Shown piece by piece: positions 46,038 to 58,800 of a stretch of 64,000 nt of DNA. The position numbers and the translations under genes are program-made. This DNA comes from Proales similis (Eukaryota > Rotifera > Eurotatoria > Ploima > Proalidae), in NCBI GenBank assembly GCA_019059635.1, contig JAGVRJ010000003.1:1674001-1738000 (forward strand). Reading direction: 5' to 3'. The stretch's first letter is position 1. Every line of letters begins with the position of its first letter. The notes beneath the pieces were generated by a model. It was not told where the DNA came from. It did no database searches and saw only the letters and a list, made by a program, of their open reading frames with translations.

Positions 46038-46570
46038 TCTGTAATGGAAGCGAAATGGGAAAAACTTGGCTTTTGCATCAACAAACAGATAAACGCCCTC
46101 TCCCGATCAGAACTGGTTTTTATTACTCGTTGAGCTTCAAGCTTCAAGTCGGCGACCACGGCTTTTTTTATTGCTCGCACAGTTATCAGCTTTGAGATGA
46201 CAGGCAACTTTCAATTCCCTAGCCAACTACTGAGCCAGATCGTAAACCGAGTGGGGAGAAATGAACGACGAAACGATTCGGGGAAAAAAAAAGAAAATGT
46301 TTGGCCAGCGGACTCTTTTCAATTTTATTTCTGTTTAATCTAATTAAACGCCTTGAGAGGAGAAAAACGATTTAAACGTTTGAAGCATTCATTTGACTTA
46401 GCGCTACTGTTTACTTTGGGCTTAGTTTGAGACCTTGTTTACCCGCGTTTCTCAATCGGCCGATGTTTGACGGTCGGCAATCTCTTTTTCGTCTGGACAA
46501 ACATAGCAGGTAGATAAGCAGAGGCAGGCAAAATGTCACGTCAGGCATATGGCGTCTGTTTGGAAACAGG

Positions 46571-46580
46571 TATAAATATA
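46571..46580 (+). promoter_or_regulatory. TATA box of the TFAPFP-repeat secreted protein gene
   Basis: TATAAATATA, 88 nt upstream of the ATG at 46659, is the best TATA element in the window. Expected transcription start is near 46600-46610, leaving a leader of about 50 nt. Confidence 0.75.
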
Positions 46581-46658
46581 TGAGAGCTAGACAGACTGAG
46601 AAAAAAAAACAGTTTCGTCTATTGAGAATCCTAAGCCGATCGTCGCACACGCCAAGTC

Positions 46659-47273
46659 ATGAAGGGTTGCATTTACTTGATCGCTGTCGTTGGACTAGCA
46701 CTCTCTGCGCCTCTGAACGAGAAGCAGCAGTCACAATCGCAAGGCGGCTTCAACACCTTCGCGCCCTTTCCAACCTTTGCTCCGTTCCCGACATTTGCGC
46801 CGTTCCCGACGTTCGCTCCTTTCCCATCGTTCAACACATTCGCTCCGTTCACCACCCCGCAGCCTGGCTCCTTGAACGGAACCAGCTTTCAGTACAGTTT
46901 CATGAACGAGACGCATCATATTTACATCAACAACACCGGAACTTACATCAATGTGTTGCCAAACTCAAAGTCTGTGCACCTTAAGCCAGATGACATCCAG
47001 CAAATCCAGGAGCTCTCGCAAAACCAACAATTCGTCGAAGATTTCTTGGCCATTATTGGCAAAATAGAAGACAAAGCAGTCGCCAGACAAGTCATGCAAC
47101 TCGCGGAGGAAATCTCCAAAACTGACGACATACAGGCTTACATAAACAACAATTTCATTCAACTGGTCGCTTTGAACAATCAAATTCCACAAGAGACCAA
47201 AGTCGAAATCCTTCAACTCATTTCCGAGTACACTGACCGCGACCTGAGCACAATCGATGTGGCCAACATTTAA
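46659..47273 (+). CDS. Secreted protein with a TFAPFP tandem repeat
   Basis: A single exon of 204 aa. Residues 1-17 are a signal peptide (MKGCIYLIAVVGLALSA). After a Gln/Ser-rich linker, residues 33-64 hold four to five copies of TFAPFP, a Pro/Phe-rich hexapeptide. A region rich in Asn-X-Thr/Ser sequons follows (NGTS, NETH, NNTG), so it is probably N-glycosylated. The rest (residues about 100-204) is predicted to be all-helical and acidic, with no mature cysteines. A strong TATA box precedes it, and AATAAA follows at 47360-47365. These features suggest an abundant secreted or extracellular-matrix product. No homologue is recognised. It converges with the CFAP92-like gene, 114 nt apart. Confidence 0.84.
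   Translation: MKGCIYLIAVVGLALSAPLNEKQQSQSQGGFNTFAPFPTFAPFPTFAPFPTFAPFPSFNTFAPFTTPQPGSLNGTSFQYSFMNETHHIYINNTGTYINVLPNSKSVHLKPDDIQQIQELSQNQQFVEDFLAIIGKIEDKAVARQVMQLAEEISKTDDIQAYINNNFIQLVALNNQIPQETKVEILQLISEYTDRDLSTIDVANI
46755..46850 (+). repeat. 18-bp tandem repeat encoding TFAPFP
   Basis: Units of 18 bp (ACSTTYGCKCCKTTYCCx) repeat four times, then a diverged fifth copy. Differences are nearly all at third codon positions, so the protein repeat is better kept than the DNA. Confidence 0.85.
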
Positions 47274-47387
47274 ACCTTTTCACATCCCTTTATGAAAGAC
47301 TGAAGAAAGACAATTTAGACAGTTTGCTCGTTTTAATTAGACAACCCGGTACATAGAAAAATAAAGTATTCGATCATTGAGTTTTGT

Positions 47388-50300
47388 TCATGAAGCCAAA
47401 GCGATGCTCTTGAGTTTCATTCGTTCGATGTCTTGCTCGTTAGGCAGTATGTAGTAGCTTGTTGATTCCATCGACCCGTCGGAGGCAACCACTCGCCTTT
47501 GGTCTATCGGTCGTTTATAAACAAACGATTGTGAATGTTTTAGACTTAGGGCCGAATTACGATTATCCGATAATTATTTTAAAACCGTGCTAGTCCTTTT
47601 CTTACTTTAACCGCTTGCCGGGCTTTTTAAACACTGGGAACGCATTGTTGGCGTCTGTGATTCGAAGCTGAGCATTATCGCCTGCCACAAACGCCTTTTC
47701 GCTTTCGGCTAGGGACCTGTACTCCGTGTTGGTCACGTTTATCGCCGGAATCTCGTTAAAGTTTACTCCTGAGAGAGAAGAGAGTAAGAATGGCGCCTGT
47801 CTCCGTCTTGTTTCTCCTCTTACCTTTGTAATTGAGAATTTTTCTTTTCGGAGGGTCTTTCAACAGACCCTTTAGCTTGTCAAGTTGATTCGAGCTCTTG
47901 GGACCAAACTCGGCAAGTTCAGTTCGGCCTAGTTGACGATAAGTCTTATTAATGGATGGGCTATCGCCAACCACCTTTTCTTGCCACTCTGCTTGCTTGG
48001 TCCTAGGAACACCGAAACTCAACCGACAAAGTGGAGTAAAATGTGACAGAGAAGACTTGCTTTTCGAGCTGCTTTTCCAATTCGGTTCGTTTCACAATCG
48101 TGTCGAAGACTGTGAGCGGAGCCTTCTCTACGCGAGGCTTGGTCCACACGTTGAAGTCAACATTTCGCAAAGAGCCGCCGTAGAACGTGCGTTCAAGTGT
48201 CGGCCGAAGAACATTCGCGTGCAAGTGATTTTCTTGCCATTCTTCTCTCAGCTTATCGAGACTGGCCTGGTCCAATCGCTTGGGATGATGATTGGCTTCC
48301 ATGCTGCTCTTGGCCCCCGGATAAATCCAGCCATCCTGAGTTCGCCATTTGGCCCTTTCCAGTCGCTTGGCCTCCTTCATCTCACCCTCGATATTGACCG
48401 GTACAAATGTCGAGGAATGATGAAACTCTTGACTGTACGAGTACTGATGTCGCCCGCCCTGCTTCTTATCAATTGATCGCCTGAAACTGTTCAGAGCAAG
48501 CTCAGTTGAGTTGAGTGCTTGGCTACTGTAATGAAATTCTCCCTCGGCTAGTATGTAGCTCTTGATCGGCCTTTTGTTGCTGAAATCACAAAATTAAGAA
48601 TTTAATCGCATCGCACTCGGTCCGTCCAACTTGCCTGTTTTTGTCGCTCAGCTCAGGTATGGCAGCAATGTTCTCCTTGAGGAAATTCCTCTCAGCTCGA
48701 GGCTCCCTTCTCAGCTGCAGGTACTCTTGATTGGTGTGATCTATCGGGGTCCAACTGTGTTTCGCTTTGGCTTGGGCTTCGTCAATAATCGGCTCGTTGT
48801 TGTTCGATTCATCTTCTGGATTTTCGTCAAATTGCATAATCGCATGCAGGTTGTCCACCAGCGGCACGCCGAACTCTCTGCTCACCGACCTGAGCATTGG
48901 CGCAGTTGGCAATAGATCTTGTCTCACCACGTCTCTCAGCAAGTTCTGCTTCAACAGCTGACAAACAAACGAAATCGGAATTGATCAATCGTCCGGTCTG
49001 TGGAATGCGAGGCGTTCTAGGTCGCTTACCTCGTTCAACTTAATCAACGCCAGATATGAGTGTTTGGGAGCCATGTCGCGAATGTACAAAAGCGGCTTCT
49101 TGACGATTTCTTCGACCGGCTCGATCAGCTTTATTTTGAGGAGATCGACGTCGAATTCGGAATAAAGCCGAGCGCTGAACGCCATCTCGGAGTTGTACAG
49201 AACATCGACTTTTGAGTTTTGAGTCGCCATCTCGTACAAGCTTTTGATGGCCCCTTTTCTTAGGCCCTCAACTGCGATCACCGTTTTCTCCTTGTCGATG
49301 AACAGAAAGCCACTGAGAATATCAAACGTCTTGCTCTCCCTCTCCTCGCTATTGATTGAGTCAAGTCAGATGGTGAATCGATTGAGTTGCTTCATGCTCA
49401 AACTTACTCGCTCAGTTTGTAATTGGAGAGGACCGCTCTCTTGATGCTGCTCTCTTGATCGAACAGACCGAGCACGGACGCGTTAATCTCATCGATCTGG
49501 TCTCGGAGCTCGCAAATTGACGACAAATCCTTGCTGCTGAATTGCAATATCATTCTGGAATAGGGGCACTTTAGGTGCGTTAGACGCCTGTTCTCCTATG
49601 CAATTCACAAGAGAAGCGCTTACCTGGTCGCTCTCGTCGAGCGAGATGTTTTCCAACAGAGGCTTGGCAACCGCGATTGTTAGTTTGAGCTGCGTGTTCG
49701 CCTTCAGGTATTCACCCGCCTGCATCGGCTGATCGTCGATTCCAATCACGTTGTTATTTGCTGGCATTTTGTCATCACCTCGTCCGAGCGGATCGGGCGC
49801 CGAGCAAGGCACAATCGGCAAGTAAAACTCGAGCAAGCATTTGCCCAGCGCCAGCTCGTACAAGTCAGCGCGGCCCACGCCGAACGGATCCCACAACTTG
49901 CTCTTATCGCTGAAGGGATTGTTCAACGTGTGCTTGACGCTGACCGATCCAACGCTGCCCATGAGATGGTCGTCCGGATCGTTGCCAAACAGACATGGCT
50001 TGGCGTCTACTCTTTCGCTCGGCTTGCGATCGCGGTCGTGAAGCTCGACTTCGAACAGATGGCTATGCAAATGCTCACTCAGGCGAGCTTTGTCCCACAG
50101 GCCGGCCAGGTACACGTTCAGATCGTTCAAGTAAATGTTCGACCCGTGCACAAGGCTCTTCGAACGGTATTTGGCCTGATTGAAAAAACTGTAGCTGCAG
50201 TAGACTTTTTCACATTTGTTGCGTAGAGTCCTCATCTCGACCGGCTCGTCGGGCAAGTCGGTGAGCTTTTCGATCCGAATGCTCAGAGGATTGAGCTCGG

Positions 50301-51797
50301 CCAACTGTTCGTCTGACATGAGGCTGTTTTCTATGCACAGCTCAACCAGGCAATCGTCCAGGGTCGGTCTCGGCTCTTCCAGACGCGACGATATTGTCCT
50401 GTAGCCGGCGAACAGTGCTCTCGTGTCCAGTTTCACTCTCAGCACGCCGTTCTTTTTTATGAACTCGAGCTCGGCGAGTATCTCGCGACGTGGTCGGTCT
50501 TTCTGCTTCATTGACGACTGAATGCCTGACGACCGTGACGACAGCTTGCTCAAGCGGCTCTTCTTGTCGACGCTCTTCAGCGTTTTTACACTCTTGTCAA
50601 GACGCGAGTCGTTTGCCAGCTCGTCCAGACGATTTCCGGTGCTGTTTTCAAAACCATGAGCGTCAGAGGGAAAAGGAAGAGAGATGCTTTGAAGGAAGAG
50701 ATTTACTTTTGAGAAAAGGCCGAGTTGTCGCCCACTCCGATCAGAACGTTGCTCGTCTTTTTCTCCAGGTCTTCTTCGCTCAGATCGGGCGTGGTAAACA
50801 GCGGCTTGCGCTCCTGATTGGGCAACGGCCTTTCGAGCTTGTCGTGAAGCTCTTTAGGCGTCTGCTTCAGGAATTTCTCGCACAGCTGGAAAACGCCGTT
50901 TTTCGTGTTCTCCTCGCTCTGATCGCCTTTGACAGCGTATGTTGTTTCACAATTGCCAGTTAAAGCAGATTGACATTTTAGTTACTGTTCTTGGGAAATC
51001 GAAACGGACGTGGCTTGTCGAACTTGGTACGAGCCGAGCAAAAGTCACGCGAGTCCCAGATTTTCACCATCAAGTTGTGATCGAATAGTCGCATGAGGCG
51101 CGACTTGGTCAATTTCAGCTGATGCCTTCGTTTCCCATTAAGATTCAATTAAAATTTGATTTTCTGGCGCCGCTTACTCGTTTTTCCACACCACCCACAT
51201 TTTGCCGTCCGACTCCCAGCCTTTGAGCACCTTCGGCTCGTCGTTGTCGGGAAAGAGCTTGGCCGCCGACTTGTAGGCAACCAGATCTGCGCTGTAGATT
51301 GACTCGGCTTCGTCTGGCATCAGCTGATACTCGAGTCGATAAAAGTTCTTTTGTTTTTAAATTTGAGTTGAACAGTCTGGGTGGTTAGAAGAAATTTGCT
51401 GCTCACAATCGGCTTCGGTCCTTCAGTGAATCGTGATTTCGTGGTCATTGACTCGTTCAGGATATCGCTGTCTGAATAAAAAGATTAAAAACGGAGCCGA
51501 GTTCGACTCACTCGATCACGTACCTGGTGGAAGAGCGAACGCAAGCGAGACACTCAGGTACACAACGTGCACCTCTTCGCCGTCAACGAGCTCTTCTTCA
51601 ATGACTTCTTCGATGCTAGACTCGCTCAAGCACTCGACTGGCCTCTTTGATTGTACTTGAGGTGGACTCGAGACCTGCGAGTGATCGCTGCTCTCCTCAA
51701 TCGCAGACACCGATTCTTCTCCCACCACTTCATCCGGCTCCTGCATTTCTATGAAGCTAAGGCAGCGATTAATGACCATCAGGCCTTGAGTTGCCAC
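47388..51797 (-). CDS. CFAP92/KIAA1257-like protein (DUF4550), probable cilia/flagella-associated
   Basis: Thirteen exons, reading down: 51797-51524, 51471-51407, 51347-51178, 51125-50986, 50926-50707, 50641-49624, 49568-49408, 49348-49030, 48957-48635, 48579-48057, 47995-47824, 47768-47606, 47496-47388. They are phase-consistent and give about 1218 aa. The N-terminus holds the DUF4550-type block (EVHVVYLSVSLAFALPPG, FYRLEYQLMPDE, KVLKGWESDGKMWVVWK, LMRLFDHNLMVKIWDSRDF). The middle has SGFLFIDKEKTVIAVEGLRKGA and LYIRDMAPKHSYLALIKL. The C-terminal region has KWRTQDGWIYPGAKS and QLDKLKGLLKDPP. This fits the KIAA1257/CFAP92 family, whose members are linked to motile cilia and sperm; the name rests on recall of those motifs. 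The intron at 48634-48580 has a GC donor. The start could instead be the Met at 51746. Confidence 0.82.
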
Positions 51798-52875
51798 TGG
51801 CCCTTTCAGAAGAAGGCCGGCTCAAGTCTAGTACGGCTTCAATTTTCTAAACGATCGCTTTCCTTTCACCAAGCATTCGCACTTGAGTTCACTTGGCTGA
51901 GCAGCCGCCTATTATGTAAATGCTTTGACTTAACTTAGGTTGCCATGGAAAGCCGTGTGTTGTGTCTTGGAGAATTTGACAAAAAAAAAAAACTTCTTTT
52001 CGCTCCCGGCCGTTTAAGGCACCCATTGAGCCATCACGTTCATAAAAGTTTATTTTTTTCTTTTCTTGTTGGTCATTTCGAGTCTTTGGTTCGTTTTGTT
52101 TGATTTTTAAATTCGAGCTTCTTTCAGCGTCCCACCCCCCCCACAGACTCGGCCCTTTCAAAAATAAAGCAATTTCTCCTTCCAACCGACCACGATTTTC
52201 TTCAGCGACTCCTCAAATTAATTGAAAACGACAACGCCCGAAACAACGGACAGTCAAGCAGCAAGAGACTGATTCTTTACGGAAAGAGACAGGCGGACTT
52301 CAGGCTCACTTAGAATCAAAATACTGTCAACAAGCGCTTCTCTCTGAGTGTGTAAAGCAAATTAAGCAGGAAGTGAATGAAAAGTAATATTCGCTCGACT
52401 CGGACGGTGGCAGCTGTTTGCGATGCGATAATGCGAATTTCACACATGACGATGGTGATTTGGCGATTGGCCGCGCGATGCATTCAAATTTGCCCCATGA
52501 CATGTACATGCTCTTTATAATAATAATAATAATAATAATGTCGGTGGCTATAATTTGCTTCGCTCGTAGATTTCTGGGCGGCTTGAAGCAAATCGCATCT
52601 TTTGAATGTTCATTCCTGCTCCTTATGCATCCAGCCGGTGAATATCTTGAATTATTCGCTGGCGCTTATTATACTGCAATTATGACTCTCATCATAATTA
52701 ATAATGTTGCCGAGTGAAATTCGCCAGTCACAGACCCTTCTCTTCTAGAGTCTGTCTCTAAATCAGCATTTAGAGAACAAAAAAATTGAAACTACATTGC
52801 TAAGACACAAAGGCTAAGACGAGACTTACTAAAGCTTGTTTAGGTCTAGATGAGAAACGGCGAGCTTCAATCGAA
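51798..52875. other. Divergent intergenic region, CFAP92-like (-) / USP9X (+)
   Basis: About 1.1 kb containing both promoters. It includes an ATA/AAT microsatellite at about 52516-52539, a C run near 52132-52141 and an A run near 51980-51991. No additional gene was found. Confidence 0.6.
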
Positions 52876-55800
52876 ATGAGCGAGCTTAAGGATCATCAAG
52901 AAATGCCAGAGACCGCGACTGGCCGCCTAGATGAGCGTAAGTGTCTTGACCGCTGTCTTGCCACTGATTCTTCTTTACCTCTTTACTTCAAAAAGCCCCT
53001 CAATTAGGTGACAATGCAAGCTCGATTCGTTTCCCGGTCGAAGACTTGAAGCGTCTGGACGAAATGTTAAACAGGACGCGCTGGGTGGTCCCGGTGCTTC
53101 CAAAGAACGAGCTCGAAACTCTTCTCGACGCTTGCATAGATCTGAGCCGCAGGAAACTGGACGACAAATGCGAGCATTGCATTCGCTTCTACAGTGACGG
53201 CCTTGCCCTGTCATTTTTGCGAATATTCACCGACGAGGCAGTCAACACCTGGAAGTACGACATTTACAAACACATTTACAACAACTCGCTCAAAGCCATT
53301 GAGCTTTGCACGCTCAAACTGGCCGACGACTGCTTGCCGTTGCTCGACCTTCTCTCGCTTGTCTTCAATCCTCAATGTAAATACCACGTTATAAACTCAA
53401 TGAGAACTCAAGAGCTCTGTGCCAAAACTGAACGCAAACCGAGTCAGCCAGGTAAACTTGAAAAAACATCGAGCGACCGCTGGAAAACAGATCAGTCACG
53501 CGCACATTTCTATGTTTTCTAGAGGCCGACGATGAACAACAGCAATTGTTGGGCAAAGAGACGCTTCTGTCAAAGGAAAATGAACGAGACAAGGACGAGC
53601 AAGCTGATGAGAATGAGGCCGAGGATGGCGAGGAAAAGGCTAGTCTCAGCTCGAATGACGGCCAACAAGTCAAATATGAGAATAAGAGAAAGCGGCGGCG
53701 ACGAAAGCGCGTCAGTTCGAGAGGCCTGAAGAGCGGTCAGAAGCGCGAAGAGAATGAGAAGGGCGAAAGCAATGCGCCCGAGACGCAGAGCAAGAGCGTC
53801 AAAGACTCGGACGAGAATCAAAGCGACACGGACGATGGCCGTGATGAAGAAGAAGAAGAAAACGGCGACGAGACGTTTGAAAGCGAAGACGAAAACCGCT
53901 TTAAAGATCCGAAGCTGATGAGCGATTTCATCGAGAGCTCGCCGATAATCGCCACTCGACCAGTTTCCCTTCATCACGATGGCCAGTCTGCGGTTGATTC
54001 GGGTGACTGTCGCCCTGAGCCAAGTCAGCATGCGGCCAGTGGCCAGTTCGCTTGTTCGTATATCAAAGCGCCGTACGGATGGCTGCTCGACTTTATAAAC
54101 CATTTCGGCCAGATGAACGGCTTCCAAGTTTTGCTCGACCGATTCATCAACTCTGCGAGCGAGCGCAAGCTGAGCATATCGCTGATCGCTGCTCTGCTCA
54201 AACCATGGGGTCTTTGCTACCAGTTCTTGACTGCGCACACGGTGCAGACCTACTTCCTGCCGATAATTCAAATGGTGCCCAAGTTCTTCGAGACTCTAAG
54301 CGACGAGGACATAAAAAAGGAGTGCAAGCTTGAGAGCAAGAATGACTCGATCTCGAGCGTGATCAAATGGCTCAAGCTGTTGGCCTCTCGTCTACAAAAT
54401 CAGGAGGAAATGTGCCGAGAGCTTGAGATTCTTCGTCTCAAGACAATAATACGAATTCTCAAGTTCGCTTCGTTCAACGGAAAAATGAACGCTCTGAACG
54501 AGATAAACAAAGTTATTTCGACCATAAGCTGCAATCTGAATATACGCGCGTCTTCGTCCATGCCCAACAGCTGCTCGTCCAGTTTGTCTTCGTCGCGAGT
54601 CGAGCCGGACGAGGAGTTCCTCAGCAGTGAAGGAATGGCTCGTTGGATTCAAGAGAACGGCGTGCTCGACATCGTTCTGCGTGATTGCATGCACCAGCCG
54701 CAGTACGTGGAAAAGCTCGAGCGCATACTTCGCTTTCTGATCAAAGAGAAAGCGCTCACCCTGGGAGACCTGGACAAGATATGGGACTCGCAGTTGGACA
54801 AACACGAGGCCATCGAGAAGAACGTGCACGACCTGCTCAGCAAGCTGGCCTGGGACTTTTCGCCCGAGCAGCTCGATCACCTGTTCGGCTGCTTCAAAAA
54901 GAGCTGGTCGAGCGCGAGCAAGAAGCAGCGCGAAAAACTGCTCGATCTGATCCGATCGTTGTCAGAAGACGACAAAGAGGGCGTGATGGCCAACAAGGTG
55001 CTCGACCTGCTCTGGAACTTGGCACACAGCGAGGACGCGCCCACCGAAATCATCGAACAGGCCGTTTCGGCGCACATTAAGATTCTCGACTACAGCTACG
55101 CGTCTGATAAGGAGCAGCAGAAGCTCAAGTATTTGGAAAAGTGCATCGAACAGCTCAAGCAAGGCAAGTGGGTGATCGTCAGTCTGCGTCAGATAAGAGA
55201 AATACTTCAGCAGTACTCCGAGACCGCCATATCGTCGCCCTACCAAGCGCACAAGGCGGATCAGAGTCAAATGCCGTCCTGCTTCTATCGATGTGATGTA
55301 ATTAAGAAACTCGAGAAGGAGCATAGCTTGCTGGACATGGTCACCAGTGACCTTGAACGCTATTACGACGCCGTTCGCCAGTGCGCCACCAAGCTAGCCG
55401 ACGAGGCGCTGTTCGAGCCGGACAACATTCAACTCGACGGCCGCTTCAATCATTACGTGCAGGTTCATGAGCGCCTTAACTTCCTTCGCTACATACTCAG
55501 GGAGGGTTTGTTGACGCTGGGCGCCGACCACGCCCGAGCAGTTTGGGACTGTCTGACAGTAAACGGAGTGTTCGAGCTCGACCGCGAGGTCTGTTTTAAG
55601 TGGTTTTCTAAACTCAGCAGTGACGAGACCGAGTCCGGCGATGGCGAGTTCAACAAGACCTTCTTTCTGAGTTACATCACCAAACTTGAGCCACGACTGT
55701 TGACCGACAGCGGCATCAAATGCTTCGAACGCTTTTTCAAAATGGTCAACCTCAAGTCTGGCAAGCTCGTTCAGCGACGCAACTACTTTCTCACTCAGAC

Positions 55801-58800
55801 GCTCGATTTGCTTGGCCTCGAGTACTTGTGGAAGATAGTCACTCGTGCGGACGAGGGCATTGCCGAGAAGGCAATCATTCTGCTCAAGGACATTTACATT
55901 CATTTGGGCCCCGAGCTGAAAGAAGGCCAGTGCGCCATTCATGCCGATCTCATATCGAGCTGTGTGGATCGTCTCAGAGCGGCACACGATACGCTGTCCA
56001 TTCTGCTGCAAGTTGAGCAAGAGGCGCGCGATAAACAAGACGAGGCCAAGATAAAAGAAGAGCTCGTTCTCATGCTACGAGTGTTGTTTGTGCTGCGCGA
56101 ATACTTGAACGAGTTCGATGTAAACTACCCGTGCGAGCGATTTTATCCGCCGCTGGGCCGTGCCTGCAAAGGCAAATCGATCGTGCTCGTGGTTCGACTG
56201 CAACTGCCCAGCCGTCAGTCGGAAGAGTTCGAAATACTCACTCACGTGAATGAAACGATCGGCTCGCTGCGCCGCACGGTGCATGTAAAAAGCAAACTCA
56301 ACCCGCAGCACCATCGCATCGATCTAATCATAAACAACGAATGCGTCGAGTCGCTCGAAGACTTCAAAGTGCTGGGTGAATTCGACTTGCGCGATCGAAT
56401 GCCTCTAATCGCTCGAGTGATGCCCATCAACTTGAGCAGTAACAACAAGAGCGGCCAAAATGGCCCAGGTGCCAAACTGGACTCGAGCGCCGAGTCGAGC
56501 TCTGACGAGGGCGCGAGCGGCAACGAAGACTCGCACAGTGTCCTGTTGGCCGCCAATCTTGAAAATGAGCTCATGCTTCCCTCAGTGATCCTGTCGCTCA
56601 ACGAACAGTACATTCAGTTTCTGATCGAGTTGGCCGACTTTGCCTGCGGCATAAAGCACTCGGCGCTAAGAGACTCGTCGCGCCAGCTACTCGATCTGAT
56701 CCCACTGGCCAAGCACACGAGCGAACGAATTGCAAGCGAATGCAACGATGAGGCTTCGCTTTCTTCTCTTTACTTGGAATGCTCGCCCACTCAATGCTGG
56801 TACAATCTGAAGGCCACGCACGCTCTTCTCTTGCCGGCAGTCAGCGTGTCAACGGTCGAAAACAGCAAACAGTTCCAAGACTGCTTCATCGCCTCTCGCG
56901 GCGTTGCAGTGTTCAATCGGCTCTTGCTCGACGACCGACTACTTGCGCGAGCAGACGACAATACCAAAAAAGCGGGCACTTTGTTTCTGCTCAAAATCGG
57001 CAAGCTCACAATGGCCACGCTGATGCACGCCATATTCAGCCACGCGCTGAGTGCAGTCGCCAGCAAGAACATTTCTCAGCTCACCGAGGCCGAGCAGAAT
57101 CATGCCCGACTGTTGCAAAAGGCCACATGGGCCATTCCGTCCGGCACAAACGAGATCACACTGCGCTCTGTAGCTCAGAGACTGGGCACCCAATTCTCTT
57201 CGTCACTGCTTGGCCAGCTGCCCACAAACGAGCACGTTTTTAGACTCGAACGCATCGCCTGGTCCCTGGCTGCGTCCTGGAGTCTTGAGCTAATCAACGC
57301 AGACTTCGAAACGCTTTCATCGCTCGTGAGCAAGCACTCACGAGACACCGAGAGCGTCGATGACATGAACACGAGCCGCGAGGCTCTCGAGTGTCTCTCA
57401 GTCGTTCTCTGTCTTTTGCCCAACGCAGTCGAGCAGCTGCTCGGCGAAAGACATTGGCGCAATTTCATCGTCGATCTTGTTCTCATCTGCAAGAACAGCT
57501 TTGTGCGACAGTCGGCCGGTGAACAGTTCTTACTCATCGCACTCAAGTGTTCCACACAGCTAAACAGGAGCATTCTCTTCCTCATTCAGATGCTGTTTAC
57601 TCACTTGAACAACACGGTCGTCCAGTACGCGTCACAGTCAACTGAATACTTTCTTCTCTTGTCTCGCCTGCTCGAGTGCGCATTTCTCAACGGCGTGCAG
57701 ATATCCAACACGGACGCGCTGTTGAAAAACGAGATTTCATGGTTGAAAAGAGCCAAGGAGAGCCAGGCGTTTGTGGTCAAGGCGACAGACAAGTTGAATG
57801 TAAATTGCAAGTCGACAGATCAGTCGCGTGTGGAGCTCGACGAGGCGCTTCTGATCGGCCACTTGAACATTGCCAAAGAGCTTCTCATATTCCAGAGCGG
57901 CGAAAAGAAGCACTTGATCGGCTGTCATGCGCAGGGCAACGGTCTCATCAACGATCTGATCGAGTTCTTTCTATTTCCGGCCTCTTACTTCTTCAAATCG
58001 CTTCGAGACAACAGTCAATTTGAAAAGCTGCTGCAAAGCAACAAATCACTGCGGCCAATATGCGACAGTTCGCCGAGCATGCTGAGCGCGTTCGACCTTC
58101 TGGTCGCCCTCTGCACGGGCAGCATCAGCAATTTCACTCATCTCACCAATTTGGTGTTTCAGCTGTTTTACCCGAGCATGCTGCCCAGTTCGGAGACAGT
58201 GAGCCTATCGTGCGCAAACGACTGCACTATACCGACCAACGAATGGGATTATATGCCGTCGATTGCGGTCCGACAACCGAACGGCTTCGTTGGACTGAAG
58301 AACGCCGGTGCGACTTGCTACATGAATTCGGTGCTGCAGCAGCTGTTCATGATCAGACAAATCAGAGACTATCTGCTGGCTGTGGACACGAGCAGAACAG
58401 AGGGCGGCAGCGACGATGTCGACGAGTTGGACATGCTGGACGAGAACTCGCCGAATCCGCGCGGCGGTGACGACGACGGCGAGCAAAGACGCGACTACAA
58501 CATGAGCATCGTGCGTCACCTACAGCTCATATTCGGACATCTAAGTCAAAGCCAAATGCAGTATTACATACCCAGGGGCTTCTGGCGTCAGTTTCGATTC
58601 GGCGGCTGTGAACGAGTGAACTTGCGCGAGCAGCACGACGCGGTCGAGTTCTTCAACAGCGTTGTGGACAGCATCGACGAGGCGATGAAGAGCATGAACA
58701 AGCAGCAAATCTGCTCGCAAGTGCTTGGCGGCACGTTCGCCGACCAGAAGATCTGCAAAGGCTGTCCGCATCGCTACTCACGCGACGAGTCGTTCACGTT

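Noticed and set aside
49596-49623. A 28-nt intron in the CFAP92-like gene
   Set aside because: Another in-frame acceptor (CTAAAG) gives a 55-nt intron, in line with the rest of the gene.
52418-52717. 99-codon open frame containing an Ile run
   Set aside because: It is created by the ATA/AAT microsatellite near 52520; no domain.
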